A DNA stretch of 64,000 bases, from assembly GCA_016195325.1 (NCBI GenBank), contig JACPZX010000076.1, positions 28,084-92,083 of the forward strand, given 5' to 3'. Under the pieces are notes generated by a model. That model saw only the letters and a list, made by a program, of their open reading frames with translations. It made no database searches and was not told the origin of the DNA. The DNA is from Acidobacteriota bacterium (GTDB lineage: Bacteria; Acidobacteriota; Polarisedimenticolia; JACPZX01). Both the position numbers and the translations under genes were made by a program. Positions 33,334 to 41,394 of the stretch are shown here, piece by piece; the first letter of the stretch is position 1; each line of letters opens with the position of its first letter.

Positions 33334-33974
33334 TCGGCGAGGCGGGGGACGGCGCCGAGGCGGTGAGGCTCATCGATCGCCTCGAGCCGGATCTGATCTT
33401 CCTCGACGTCGAGCTCCCCGAGCTGTCCGGGCTCGAGGTGCTCGCGCGGATCCGGCACGCTCCCGAGGTCGTCTTCACGACGGCGTACGATCGTTTCGCC
33501 CTGGCCGCCTTCGAGGCGGGGGCGCTCGACTACCTCCTCAAGCCCTTCGGCCGGCAGCGCTTCCAGACGGCGCTCGAGCGCGTGCGCCGGCGCCTCGTGG
33601 AGAGCCCGGTGCCGGCCGCCGAGCGCGCGCGCGAGGCATTCGGGAAACCGTGGCGCCGCCTCTTCGCGCGCACGTCGTCGGGGATCGTGCCGATCGACGT
33701 CCGGTCCATACGGCACATCAAGGCGAGCGGCGACTACGTCGAGGTCGACTCCGGGTCGGGGCGTCACCTGCTCCACATCACCCTCGGCGAGCTGGCGTCG
33801 CGCCTCGACCCCGAGACCTTCTGCCAGGTTCATCGCTCGCACATCGTAAACCTCGACGCGGTCGAACGGCTGACACCGTACGACGATCGCCGGTTCACGA
33901 TCCGGCTGCGAGGCGGGGTGGAGATTCTGGCGAGCCGCTCGGCCTCCGAGAGGCTGCGCCGACTGGTCCGCTGA
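33258..33974 (+). CDS. LytTR-type response regulator
   Basis: The 238-residue protein has a receiver domain ('VVEDEPHARRSL', phospho-acceptor Asp in 'LIFLDVELPELSG', 'TTAYDRFALAAFEAGALDYL') and a LytTR DNA-binding domain ('IKASGDYVEV', 'FCQVHRSHIVNLDAVERL'). Its GTG start lies inside the kinase gene, and its N-terminus is a few residues shorter than usual. LytTR regulators bind direct repeats upstream of envelope or peptide genes. The target here is unknown. Confidence 0.92.
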   Translation: MVVEDEPHARRSLREYAAGVEWLAVIGEAGDGAEAVRLIDRLEPDLIFLDVELPELSGLEVLARIRHAPEVVFTTAYDRFALAAFEAGALDYLLKPFGRQRFQTALERVRRRLVESPVPAAERAREAFGKPWRRLFARTSSGIVPIDVRSIRHIKASGDYVEVDSGSGRHLLHITLGELASRLDPETFCQVHRSHIVNLDAVERLTPYDDRRFTIRLRGGVEILASRSASERLRRLVR

Positions 33975-34108
33975 CGCGCAGACCGCGGTCCGACGCTCCG
34001 GACGGCTCGCTCGCCGTTCCTCCCGCCCGCTCATCGATTGGTTCTTGCGCCCCACTCCGATGCGTAGGAAGGTCGTTGTCTGAACGCGCTCACTCGAGGA
34101 GGACGACG

Positions 34109-35137
34109 GTGACGAAATGGCTCTTTGGTCTCCCCGTGGTTGCCGCGGCGGCGGCCCTCTTTCTCTCTCTCGGCCTCGCGTTCGGCGAGGACAAGTGCAT
34201 CCAGATCATGGTGCAGGACCCGGCGCTGGACGACCTCGTCGATCCGCCGGGATACCGGACCGCCCCGCTCGGAACTCTCGGCGCGGTGAAGCAGGTGGGG
34301 ACCGGGGCCCAGCCCGTGATCCTGATCCCCGGCCTCGGCTTCGGCGGCGAGGTCTTCGACGAGCTGATGGACCGATGGAAGGGCCGCTACCGCATGTACG
34401 CCGTGACGCTCCCCGGCTTCGGCGGCACCGCCGCGCCGCCGAGCCCCGCCTCGAGCGTGAGCTTCGGCGACCAGACGTGGACGGACGGGGCGCTTCAGGC
34501 GATCGAGGAACTGGTCAAGCGCGAGAGGATCGAGCGCCCGATCGTCGTGGGTCACTGGCTGACGGGCACGCAGCTGGCGTTGCGCTACGCCATGAAGCAC
34601 CCGGAGGCGACGCGCGCCGTCATCGTCCTCGCGGGCTCGGCACGCTTCGTCCCCACCGACACGACGTACCTGCCCGCCTACCCGCCTCTCGCGCAGCGCG
34701 TGGCCGCGCAGGATCGCTACATGGGGCCGAAGTGGTTCAAGACGGTGACGCGCGAGACCTGGGACGACAACAACTTCCTCCCCGGGGACTACGCCGTGAA
34801 CCCGGTGCGCGGCCTGCGCCTGTGGCGCCAGGCGGCCCGCCCTCCGCTTCACGTGTGGGTGCGCTACCTCCTCGAGTTTTACTCGCAGGATGTCGCGCTC
34901 GAGCTCGACAAGCTGGCGAGCCCCACTCTGATCGTCGAGCCGGGTGTCGAGAACCGGACCGACGACCCGCGCAACAACTACATGTACGCGTTCACCCACG
35001 CGAGCTGGGAGGGGACACGGCCCTCGAGCTCGAGACTCCGGTTCGTCACGATTCCCGAATCCCGCGCCTGTCTCTGGTTCGATCAGCCTGATAAGCTGGA
35101 TTCGGCCGTCGGCGAGTTCCTGGGGGGAAATCCATGA
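34109..35137 (+). CDS. Exported alpha/beta-hydrolase-fold protein without the serine nucleophile
   Basis: The 342-residue protein starts at GTG 34109 behind GAGGAGG and has an N-terminal signal sequence ('LPVVAAAAALFLSLGLAFGE'). The fold is clear: 'VILIPGLGFGGEVFDEL', 'TLPGFGGTA', and late 'SPTLIVEPGVENR'. The nucleophile elbow, normally GHSxGG, reads GHWLTG, so the catalytic Ser is replaced by Trp. The protein may bind rather than cleave, or may use another residue. It overlaps the VOC gene downstream by 4 bases. Confidence 0.82.
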   Translation: MTKWLFGLPVVAAAAALFLSLGLAFGEDKCIQIMVQDPALDDLVDPPGYRTAPLGTLGAVKQVGTGAQPVILIPGLGFGGEVFDELMDRWKGRYRMYAVTLPGFGGTAAPPSPASSVSFGDQTWTDGALQAIEELVKRERIERPIVVGHWLTGTQLALRYAMKHPEATRAVIVLAGSARFVPTDTTYLPAYPPLAQRVAAQDRYMGPKWFKTVTRETWDDNNFLPGDYAVNPVRGLRLWRQAARPPLHVWVRYLLEFYSQDVALELDKLASPTLIVEPGVENRTDDPRNNYMYAFTHASWEGTRPSSSRLRFVTIPESRACLWFDQPDKLDSAVGEFLGGNP

Positions 35138-35565
35138 CGAAGGCCATTCCGTCGAACATCTACCCGTCGATTTTCTACGACGACGCTCCCGCGGCGATCG
35201 AGTGGCTCTGCCGCGCGTTCGGATTCACGAAGCGGCTCGTCGTGCCGGGACCGGGCGGAACGGTCAGGCACTCCGAGCTCTCGCTCGGGCCGGGGGTGAT
35301 CATGGTGGGTTCGGCCAGGATCGATGCCGGGCGGATCAGCCCTCGAGGTCTCTCGGGGCTCCACCAGGCGCTGTGCGTTCGGGTCGACAATCCCGACGCT
35401 CACCTCGCCAGGGCGAAGGCGGCGGGGGCGCTCATCACGCAGGAGCTGAAGGACGAGGAGTACGGCTCGCGCGGCTACATGGCGAAGGATCCCGAAGGGC
35501 ACGAGTGGTACTTCGGCACGTACCTCCCGGGCGAGCACTGGGGAGAGTCGCCGAAGCGCTCGTGA
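35134..35565 (+). CDS. VOC-superfamily (glyoxalase/bleomycin-resistance-like) protein 1
   Basis: The 143-residue protein has paired beta-alpha-beta-beta-beta modules of the VOC fold: 'SIFYDDAPAAIEWLCRAFGF' and 'ARAKAAGALITQEL' with 'KDPEGHEWYFGTYLPG'. The C-terminal His/Glu pattern suits a metal site. Similar proteins act in antibiotic or methylglyoxal resistance or as unassigned lyases. The start overlaps the hydrolase stop. Confidence 0.85.
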   Translation: MTKAIPSNIYPSIFYDDAPAAIEWLCRAFGFTKRLVVPGPGGTVRHSELSLGPGVIMVGSARIDAGRISPRGLSGLHQALCVRVDNPDAHLARAKAAGALITQELKDEEYGSRGYMAKDPEGHEWYFGTYLPGEHWGESPKRS

Positions 35566-35621
35566 TGTATCGTGCGACCGACGATCCGCACCCGGCGTTC
35601 CGAATCCATGGAGATCACGCG

Positions 35622-36002
35622 ATGTTCAGCAAGGTCGACTACATCATGGTGAACGTGTCCGACATGCGCCGCTCGGTCGCCTTCTACCGCGACACGATCG
35701 GCTTTCCGTTGAAGTTTGAATCGCCGGGGTGGACCGAGTTCAACACCGGCGCCTCCACGCTGGCGCTCCACCTCGCGGAGGTCGCCACGGGCGGCGGCGC
35801 CACGCAGAAGGCGCCCTGCGCCGGGAGCTGCTCGATCGGCTTCTCCGTGACGAACCTCGACACGACGGTCGCAGACCTCCAGAAGCGCGGCGCGCGCTTC
35901 GTCATCCCGCCGACGACGCAGGAGGCGGAGGGGATCCGCCTCGCGGTCTGCATCGACCCCGACGGCCTTGCCGTGTCGTTCGCGGAGCCGCTCAAGAAGT
36001 AG
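35622..36002 (+). CDS. VOC-superfamily protein 2
   Basis: The 126-residue protein begins 'MFSKVDYIMVNVSDMRRSVA' and contains 'FYRDTIGFPLKFE' and 'CIDPDGLAVSFAEPL', a standard single VOC unit. ATG 35622, with GGAG about 9 bases upstream, is preferred over an in-frame ATG at 35565 that overlaps the previous stop. It is a paralog-like neighbour of VOC 1, but the sequences are not closely alike. Confidence 0.85.
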   Translation: MFSKVDYIMVNVSDMRRSVAFYRDTIGFPLKFESPGWTEFNTGASTLALHLAEVATGGGATQKAPCAGSCSIGFSVTNLDTTVADLQKRGARFVIPPTTQEAEGIRLAVCIDPDGLAVSFAEPLKK

Positions 36003-36005
36003 GCC

Positions 36006-36524
36006 ATGGCCTCCGTCGTCTTCCTCAGAGCCGTCAACGTCGGAGGCCACGGCGTCTTCAAGCCCAGCCTCCTCGCGCGCGACCTCGCGGATCTCGACGT
36101 GGCCAGCCTCGGCGCCGCCGGCACCTTCGTCGTCCGCAAGCGCGCGAGCCAGGCGGCCGTCCGGAAGGCGTTCCTCTCGAAGCTGCCCGTCGAGACCGAG
36201 ATGATGATCTGCAGCGACCGCGAGGTCCTCGAGCTCTTCGCCTCGGGTTTCAAGGACGCGGCGGCCGGGAAGGATGTCCGCCGCTTCGTCACCGTCCTCG
36301 CGCGAGAGCCGGCGGAGGACCCCAGGCTTCCGATCGTCGCGCCGGCCGCGGGCGCGTGGCAGGTCAAGGTCGTCGCGCTCGCCGGCCGCTTCGCTCTCAG
36401 CCTCCTGCGCCGCACCGAGGGGAAGCTCTTCTATCCGAACGCGGTGGTCGAGAAGGCGCTCGGCATCCCGGCGACGACCCGCGGCTGGGACACAATCGCC
36501 GCTGTCTGCGAGCTCCTGAAGTAG
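36006..36524 (+). CDS. DUF1697 family protein
   Basis: The 172-residue cytoplasmic protein starts 'VVFLRAVNVGGHGVFKPSLL' and ends with 'KLFYPNAVVEKALGIPATTR', both diagnostic of DUF1697. No function is established for the family. It follows the VOC genes with a 3-base gap and is probably co-transcribed. Confidence 0.85.
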   Translation: MASVVFLRAVNVGGHGVFKPSLLARDLADLDVASLGAAGTFVVRKRASQAAVRKAFLSKLPVETEMMICSDREVLELFASGFKDAAAGKDVRRFVTVLAREPAEDPRLPIVAPAAGAWQVKVVALAGRFALSLLRRTEGKLFYPNAVVEKALGIPATTRGWDTIAAVCELLK

Positions 36525-36540
36525 TCCTCGGGAACCGGGC

Positions 36541-37596
36541 TCAACCCCCCGCGGGGCCGAGGAGCTTGATGAGGAGGAGGCTCGCGAGCGACGTCGCCGC
36601 CGCCGTCGCGAACCCGATGTAGAGCGGCGCGAGGCCGATCTTCCGGAGCGAGGCGAGGCGCGTCCCCAGCCCCACCCCCGTCAGGGCGACGAGGATCAGG
36701 AACCCCGACGCCGTCTTCATGTCGTTCTGCAGATCCCGCCCCGTCGCCGTCGAAAGCGCCGCGAAGACGCCGAACGAGTTCAGAACCGCCATTCCCAGGA
36801 AGACCACCACGAAGAGCGGCACCGATTGCTTGAGCCGCTGGCCGAAGCTCGCCCTCGGCCCCTCGCCGGCGCGCTCGCGCGAGTGGAGAAGGCCCATCAG
36901 CACGATGACGCCCCCCATGAGCGCGTTCCGCGTGAGCTTCACCGCCGTCGCGACCTTTCCGGCCGCCTCGCTGTAGGCGAACCCCGTCGCGACGACCTGC
37001 GACGTGTCGTTCACCGCGGTTCCGGCCCAGGTGCCGAAGACGGCGTCGGGGAAGCCCAGGAAATGGCCGAGGATCGGGTAGACGAAGACGGCGAGGGTTC
37101 CGAAGAGGGTGTTCGTCGCCACCGCGAACGAGACCTCCTCGTCGCTGGCGTGGATCACCGGGGCGGTCGCGGTGATCGCGGAGTTCCCGCACACCGCCGT
37201 GCCGACGCCGATGAGGCTGGCGAGGCGCCCCGAGATCCCGGCGAGGCGCCCGAGGCCGTGCGAGACGGCGAGGGCCAGCGACATGAGCACCACGATCATG
37301 ATCAGGGCCTTGCCGCCGATCGCCGCCACCTGCTGGAACGAGAAGCGCGCGCCGAGAAGGACGATCGCCACGCGGAGGAGCGTGTGGAACGAGAACTTGA
37401 TCCCGGACGCGAGGCCCTTCGGCAGGGGAACCAGGTTGCCGACGACGAGCCCGAGAAGGACCGCCACGATCACCTCGCCGACGGGGTCGCCGATCTCTTT
37501 CGGCAGCATTCCGTGCGCGAGGCGCGCGATCGCGGCGACGACGAGCGTGAGGATCAGCCCCGGGACGATGTCGGCGCGGCGCGGCAGGGAGGTCAC
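36541..37596 (-). CDS. YeiH-family putative sulfate/sulfite exporter
   Basis: The 351-residue membrane protein has about ten helices and the UPF0324/YeiH signatures 'GIKFSFHTLLRVAIVLLGAR', 'GVGTAVCGNSAITATAPVI' and 'GTAVNDTSQVVATGFAYSE'. Start GTG 37596 overlaps the stop of the cysteine dioxygenase gene (GTGA). The family is annotated as putative sulfate or sulfite exporters. Placed directly after cysteine dioxygenase, export of oxidised sulfur is a sensible inference. Confidence 0.88.
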   Translation of the reverse strand: MTSLPRRADIVPGLILTLVVAAIARLAHGMLPKEIGDPVGEVIVAVLLGLVVGNLVPLPKGLASGIKFSFHTLLRVAIVLLGARFSFQQVAAIGGKALIMIVVLMSLALAVSHGLGRLAGISGRLASLIGVGTAVCGNSAITATAPVIHASDEEVSFAVATNTLFGTLAVFVYPILGHFLGFPDAVFGTWAGTAVNDTSQVVATGFAYSEAAGKVATAVKLTRNALMGGVIVLMGLLHSRERAGEGPRASFGQRLKQSVPLFVVVFLGMAVLNSFGVFAALSTATGRDLQNDMKTASGFLILVALTGVGLGTRLASLRKIGLAPLYIGFATAAATSLASLLLIKLLGPAGG

Positions 37597-38171
37597 CCGG
37601 CGGTGTACGAGAGGTCGCAGTACTCGTAGCGGTAGCGCCCTCCCTCGGGGTGGAAGGCGGTGCACGACAGCATCTCGCCGCCGTAGACGTGGATCGTGGC
37701 GGCCTTGTTCGCAAAGGCGTTCTCGATCTTATGATAGTCGAACGGGGGGATCAGCGCGCCCGCCTCGCCGAACCCCGCCGTGACGCAGCCCGCCTCACGG
37801 AACTCGACCAGCGGCCCGTGCGTGAAGGGGACCATGTCGTACTGCGTGACGCGGATCTTCCCGAGGACGACGCACTCGACGCACCACATGCCGCAGTGAT
37901 CGTGGATGGGAGTTCCCTGCCCGGGATCCCAGACCATGACGACGATGGTGAACCGGTCGGCGGGGTCTTTGTGGAGGAGGCGCCGGGCGTAGCGGTGGTT
38001 CGAGGGGACGAGGTACCGGGCGGGGAGGGAGTCGAGCACGCCGCAGTCCTTGATGAGGACGCTCTTGACGGCGTTCGTTATGCGGTTTCGATCACCGTCC
38101 GCGCCAACCGCCGCGTCGAGCTCGGCGACGAAGCTGGCGACCTGCGCGTCAGCGCGCGCTTCGGGCTTCAT
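37593..38171 (-). CDS. Cysteine dioxygenase type I
   Basis: The 192-residue cupin oxidises cysteine to cysteine sulfinate with O2. The Fe(II) ligands are visible in 'TPIHDHCGMWCVECVVLG' (two His) and 'PPFDYHKIENAF' (third His). The N-terminal helix region 'ITNAVKSVLIKD' and 'ARYLVPSNHRYARRLLHKD' with the substrate Arg also fit. It overlaps the small gene upstream (ATGA) and the exporter downstream (GTGA), so all three are translationally coupled. Confidence 0.88.
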   Translation of the reverse strand: MKPEARADAQVASFVAELDAAVGADGDRNRITNAVKSVLIKDCGVLDSLPARYLVPSNHRYARRLLHKDPADRFTIVVMVWDPGQGTPIHDHCGMWCVECVVLGKIRVTQYDMVPFTHGPLVEFREAGCVTAGFGEAGALIPPFDYHKIENAFANKAATIHVYGGEMLSCTAFHPEGGRYRYEYCDLSYTAG

Positions 38172-38407
38172 GCAGGCGTGATCCTCTCGGTCGGGGGGTT
38201 CGGAGCGGCGAGAGTCGCCCGATCGAGGATCGCCTCCACGATCGGCCCCTTCTTCCCCTGGCACGAGTAGTTGCCGTTGTCGAAGACGTTCACGAGCGCT
38301 CCCCCGTCGAGGCGGATCTGCGTCCCGGTGTTGTTGTCGAGCCGCGCCTCCTTCTTGACGCGGTATCCCGCCTCCACCAGGCTCCGTCGCGCAATCTCCA
38401 CCGTCAT
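38168..38407 (-). CDS. Small conserved protein upstream of cysteine dioxygenase
   Basis: The 79-residue protein contains 'TGTQIRLDGGALVNVFDNGN' and 'CQGKKGPIVEAIL', a short beta-rich module that resembles the small module found beside TIR-like nucleotide-binding proteins. I am not sure of the family. No membrane segment or signal peptide is present. It is the first gene of the dioxygenase-exporter operon. Confidence 0.6.
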   Translation of the reverse strand: MTVEIARRSLVEAGYRVKKEARLDNNTGTQIRLDGGALVNVFDNGNYSCQGKKGPIVEAILDRATLAAPNPPTERITPA

Positions 38408-38448
38408 CCGGAAACGTCCCCTTTCCCCGCGAAAGACCAGCCACTACC

Positions 38449-40530
38449 TTACTTCCCCCGGATCTCCTCCACCACCCTATCCGCGCCGTAGACCACGCGG
38501 AGCGCCTCGAGGATCCCCCGGCTGTCCACCGCCACCGCGCGGTTCAGCTTCGGATCGAACCAGTAGTTCCCGCCGATCGAGTGGATGTTTCCGTCGAAGA
38601 GGAGCCCGACGATCTCCCCGTTCCTGTTGACCGCCGGGCTCCCCGAGTTCCCCCCGACGATGTCGGTGTCGTTCGAGAAGTTGAACGGCGTGTCGAGCTT
38701 CAAATCTTTCTTCGCGTCGAGCCAGCTCTTCGGGAGGATGTACGGGAACCGCCCCGTCGCGCGATCGAAGAGGCCGGCGAAGGTCGTGAAGGGGGTGATT
38801 GTCTTGCGATCCTCCTCCCATCCCTTGACCGTCCCGAACGTCACGCGCGGCGTGAAGGTCGCGTCGGGGTAGGTCTTGGTCCCCTGGTCCTCGAAGATCG
38901 CCTGGGCCACCAGCTCCGAGCTCTTCCTCTCCGGGGCGTCCACCTGGTCCTCGTACGTCTTCCGGATGGCGCGGCCGTCGGCGTCCACGAGGCGGACGAG
39001 CTGGATCATCGGATCGTCCGACGCCTCGACCGCCTTCGCCCCCCCCTCCCACAGCTTCTTCCGCAGCTCCACGTCGTCGAGCTTGCTCTTGCCGACGGTG
39101 GCCGCCGCCATCTCCTCGGGGGATTGCTTCCCGAGGACCTTCTTCACGAACGGGTCGTCGGCGCCCAGGTCCTCGCGGAGCTTCGAGAGGGAGAACTCGA
39201 ACGTGACCTGATCCAGGTCCCGGTGGTACGGCGCGGTCGAGAAGAGGCGCTGCTCGATGCCGGCAATGGCCGAGTCGCGGAACTCGCGGAACCTCTCGGC
39301 GCTGGGCTTCGCGCGCTCGGCGGCGCCGCGGACGAGGATGCGGGCGGCCCCGTACAGCTCGGAGGCGAAGCCGGAGCCTCGCTCCTCATAGCTCATCTGC
39401 TTGCGAAGCGCGGCCTTCGTCTCCTCCGCCTTCGAGATCTCGTCCCACGCCGCGCCGTACTTCGCCTGCTTCGCGGGGTCCGCGGCGATCCGATCGCGGA
39501 GCGCCTTCTCGGCCTTCGCCTTCTCGGCGAAGGCGCGCCGATCGAGAAGGGCGGCGAGCTCGCCGCGCTGCACCTTGATCCCGTTCTCGAGGAAGAGGAG
39601 CTCGTCCTGGCTGATCCTCTTCTGCTCGGGGCCGAGCTTGCCGAACTGCTCCAGGATGCCGCGCAGCTCGGCGCTCCGCTGGAGGGAGATCGGGTACGAG
39701 ACGTCGCGCTGATACTCGAGCTGCGCGACGGTCAGGAGCCGGTCGGTGCCGCCGGGGTTGCCGGGGACGAAGATCGCGTCCCCTTCCTTCGGCCCCGTCG
39801 CGCTCCAGGTGAAGTGGTCGTCGGTCTTCAGCGGCTTGCCGTCGTCGTAGACGCGCAGGAGCGCCATGTCGAGGTTGTAGCGCGGGAAGTTGAAATTATC
39901 GGGGTCGCCGCCGAAGAAGGCGACGTCGTGCTCGGGGACGAAGACCAGCCTCACGTCGCGGTAGGTCCTGTACTTGTAAAGGTGATAGAGGCCGCCGTGG
40001 TAGAGGGAGACCGTGTCGCAGCGGTAGGTCTTGTCCGACGAGCACTCCTTCTCGATCCCGCTCATCGCGGCGCGCTGCGCCTTGATGAAGTCGGCTCCCT
40101 CGAGCCCGCTCGTGGCCCCCTTGATCCTGTCGGTCACGTCGGAGGTGGCGACGAGCTGGTTCACCTCCATCCCCTGGCAGACCTCCTCCTTCCCCTGCGA
40201 CTTCGCGAGGAAGCCGTCCGCCTCGTAGTCCTTCGATCCGGTCGAGAGATCCTTCGCGCAGTCGACGGCGCAGTGGTAGTTCGTCAGGAGGAGCCCGCTT
40301 CCCGACACGAAAGACCCGGTGCACCCCGGGAGGCGCAGCGACGCGAGGCGCAGGTGCTTCAGGAACTCGTCGGTGACGTCGACCCCGTACCTATCTTTGA
40401 CCGCGGCCTTCGGAAAGTTGTCGAACGTCCACATCCCCTCGTCGGCGACGGCGGGGCGGGTGGCGGCGAGGGAGGCGAGAGCGAGGGCCAGCGCGGCGGT
40501 CAGGGCGGCAGTCGGGAGGCGTCGTGTCAT
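38449..40530 (-). CDS. S46-family dipeptidyl-peptidase (DPP7/DPP11-like)
   Basis: The 693-residue exported serine peptidase has a signal peptide ending near 'ATRPAVADEG'. The catalytic His lies in 'LLLTNYHCAVDCAKDL', the Asp in the 'DPDNFNFPRYNLDMALLRVY' region, and the Ser in 'GGNSGSPAVNRNGEIVGLLF'. The S46 family releases dipeptides from the N-terminus of oligopeptides in the periplasm, which suits growth on protein. ATG 40530 gives a clean signal peptide. Confidence 0.94.
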   Translation of the reverse strand: MTRRLPTAALTAALALALASLAATRPAVADEGMWTFDNFPKAAVKDRYGVDVTDEFLKHLRLASLRLPGCTGSFVSGSGLLLTNYHCAVDCAKDLSTGSKDYEADGFLAKSQGKEEVCQGMEVNQLVATSDVTDRIKGATSGLEGADFIKAQRAAMSGIEKECSSDKTYRCDTVSLYHGGLYHLYKYRTYRDVRLVFVPEHDVAFFGGDPDNFNFPRYNLDMALLRVYDDGKPLKTDDHFTWSATGPKEGDAIFVPGNPGGTDRLLTVAQLEYQRDVSYPISLQRSAELRGILEQFGKLGPEQKRISQDELLFLENGIKVQRGELAALLDRRAFAEKAKAEKALRDRIAADPAKQAKYGAAWDEISKAEETKAALRKQMSYEERGSGFASELYGAARILVRGAAERAKPSAERFREFRDSAIAGIEQRLFSTAPYHRDLDQVTFEFSLSKLREDLGADDPFVKKVLGKQSPEEMAAATVGKSKLDDVELRKKLWEGGAKAVEASDDPMIQLVRLVDADGRAIRKTYEDQVDAPERKSSELVAQAIFEDQGTKTYPDATFTPRVTFGTVKGWEEDRKTITPFTTFAGLFDRATGRFPYILPKSWLDAKKDLKLDTPFNFSNDTDIVGGNSGSPAVNRNGEIVGLLFDGNIHSIGGNYWFDPKLNRAVAVDSRGILEALRVVYGADRVVEEIRGK

Positions 40531-40564
40531 GGGAATGAGGTCTCCGTCGGTTCGGACTGTGGGG

Positions 40565-40579
40565 AATGGACGGTCCATT
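40565..40579. promoter_or_regulatory. 15-base perfect palindrome between divergent genes
   Basis: AATGGACGGTCCATT is a perfect inverted repeat with a one-base centre. It lies between the S46 peptidase start (40530, minus) and the secreted lectin-like gene (40663, plus), as expected for an operator shared by both. Confidence 0.4.
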
Positions 40580-40643
40580 GTGCCCCGCGGGCGACGCGGG
40601 CGTCTACCGTCGGGCGAAACCGGGAGGGTCGGGCGGCGTAGGG

Positions 40644-40659
40644 GAAACCGGGAGGTTTC
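40644..40659 (+). promoter_or_regulatory. Hairpin holding the ribosome-binding site
   Basis: GAAACCGGGAGGTTTC folds into a 6-base-pair stem with a GGGA loop; the GGGAGG ribosome-binding site of the 40663 gene lies partly in the loop and stem. A direct copy of GAAACCGGGAGG occurs at 40616-40627. This could limit translation. Confidence 0.35.
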
Positions 40660-40662
40660 ACC

Positions 40663-41379
40663 ATGCGCTGTCTGAGGCTGATCGCGGTCACTCTGTCGCT
40701 CCTCGCCGGTCTTTCATCCCAGGCGGCGTCCCCGGCGTCCCCGGCGGCACCGGCCGTGGCGCGGGCGCCGCGCTCCCTCCCCCTCGACTCGGTCGAAGGG
40801 GTCAAGGCCTTCAACGTGAAGCCGGAGATCGCCAGCTACAAGGGGCGCCGCGCGATCCATCTCCTCGACAAGCCCGTCGAGGGATCCAGCCGGGGAGGCG
40901 GGGCTCTCGTCATCCTCCCGGAAACCGAGTTCAAGGACGGGACGATCGAGATCGAGGTGGCCGGCGCCCCGCGCGAGGGGGCGGCGGAGGGGGCGCGCGG
41001 GTTCATCGGCGTCGCCTTCAGGGTCAAGCCCGACGGCTCGAAGTACGAGTGCTTCTACCTCAGGCCCACGAACGGGCGCGCCGACGATCAGCTCCGCCGC
41101 AACCACTCGACGCAGTACATCTCGGAGCCGGGGTTTCCGTGGGAGCTGCTGCGGAAGGACGCACCCGGCATCTACGAGTCGTACGTCGATCTCGAGGCGG
41201 GCGCCTGGACGAGGATGAAGATCGTCGTCGAGGGGGTGAAGGCGAAGCTCTTCGTCAACGGCTCCGATCAGCCGGTGCTGATCGTGAGCGACCTGAAGCA
41301 GGGCGAGACCTCCGGCGCCATCGCGCTCTGGACCGGCCTGGACACCGACGGGTATTTCTCGAGCCTCACGATCCGCTGA
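40663..41379 (+). CDS. Secreted concanavalin-like (DUF1080-type) protein
   Basis: The 238-residue protein has a signal peptide (about 1-25, 'LRLIAVTLSLLAGLSSQAAS') and a jelly-roll domain like DUF1080/LamG: 'FKDGTIEIEVAG', 'GFIGVAFRVKPDGSKYECFY', 'WTRMKIVVEGVKAKLFVNG' and 'SGAIALWTGLDTDGYFSSL'. Such domains bind or cleave sugars; no catalytic residues can be assigned. It diverges from the S46 peptidase. Confidence 0.75.
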   Translation: MRCLRLIAVTLSLLAGLSSQAASPASPAAPAVARAPRSLPLDSVEGVKAFNVKPEIASYKGRRAIHLLDKPVEGSSRGGGALVILPETEFKDGTIEIEVAGAPREGAAEGARGFIGVAFRVKPDGSKYECFYLRPTNGRADDQLRRNHSTQYISEPGFPWELLRKDAPGIYESYVDLEAGAWTRMKIVVEGVKAKLFVNGSDQPVLIVSDLKQGETSGAIALWTGLDTDGYFSSLTIR

Positions 41380-41394
41380 CGGTGGATCGGGACC

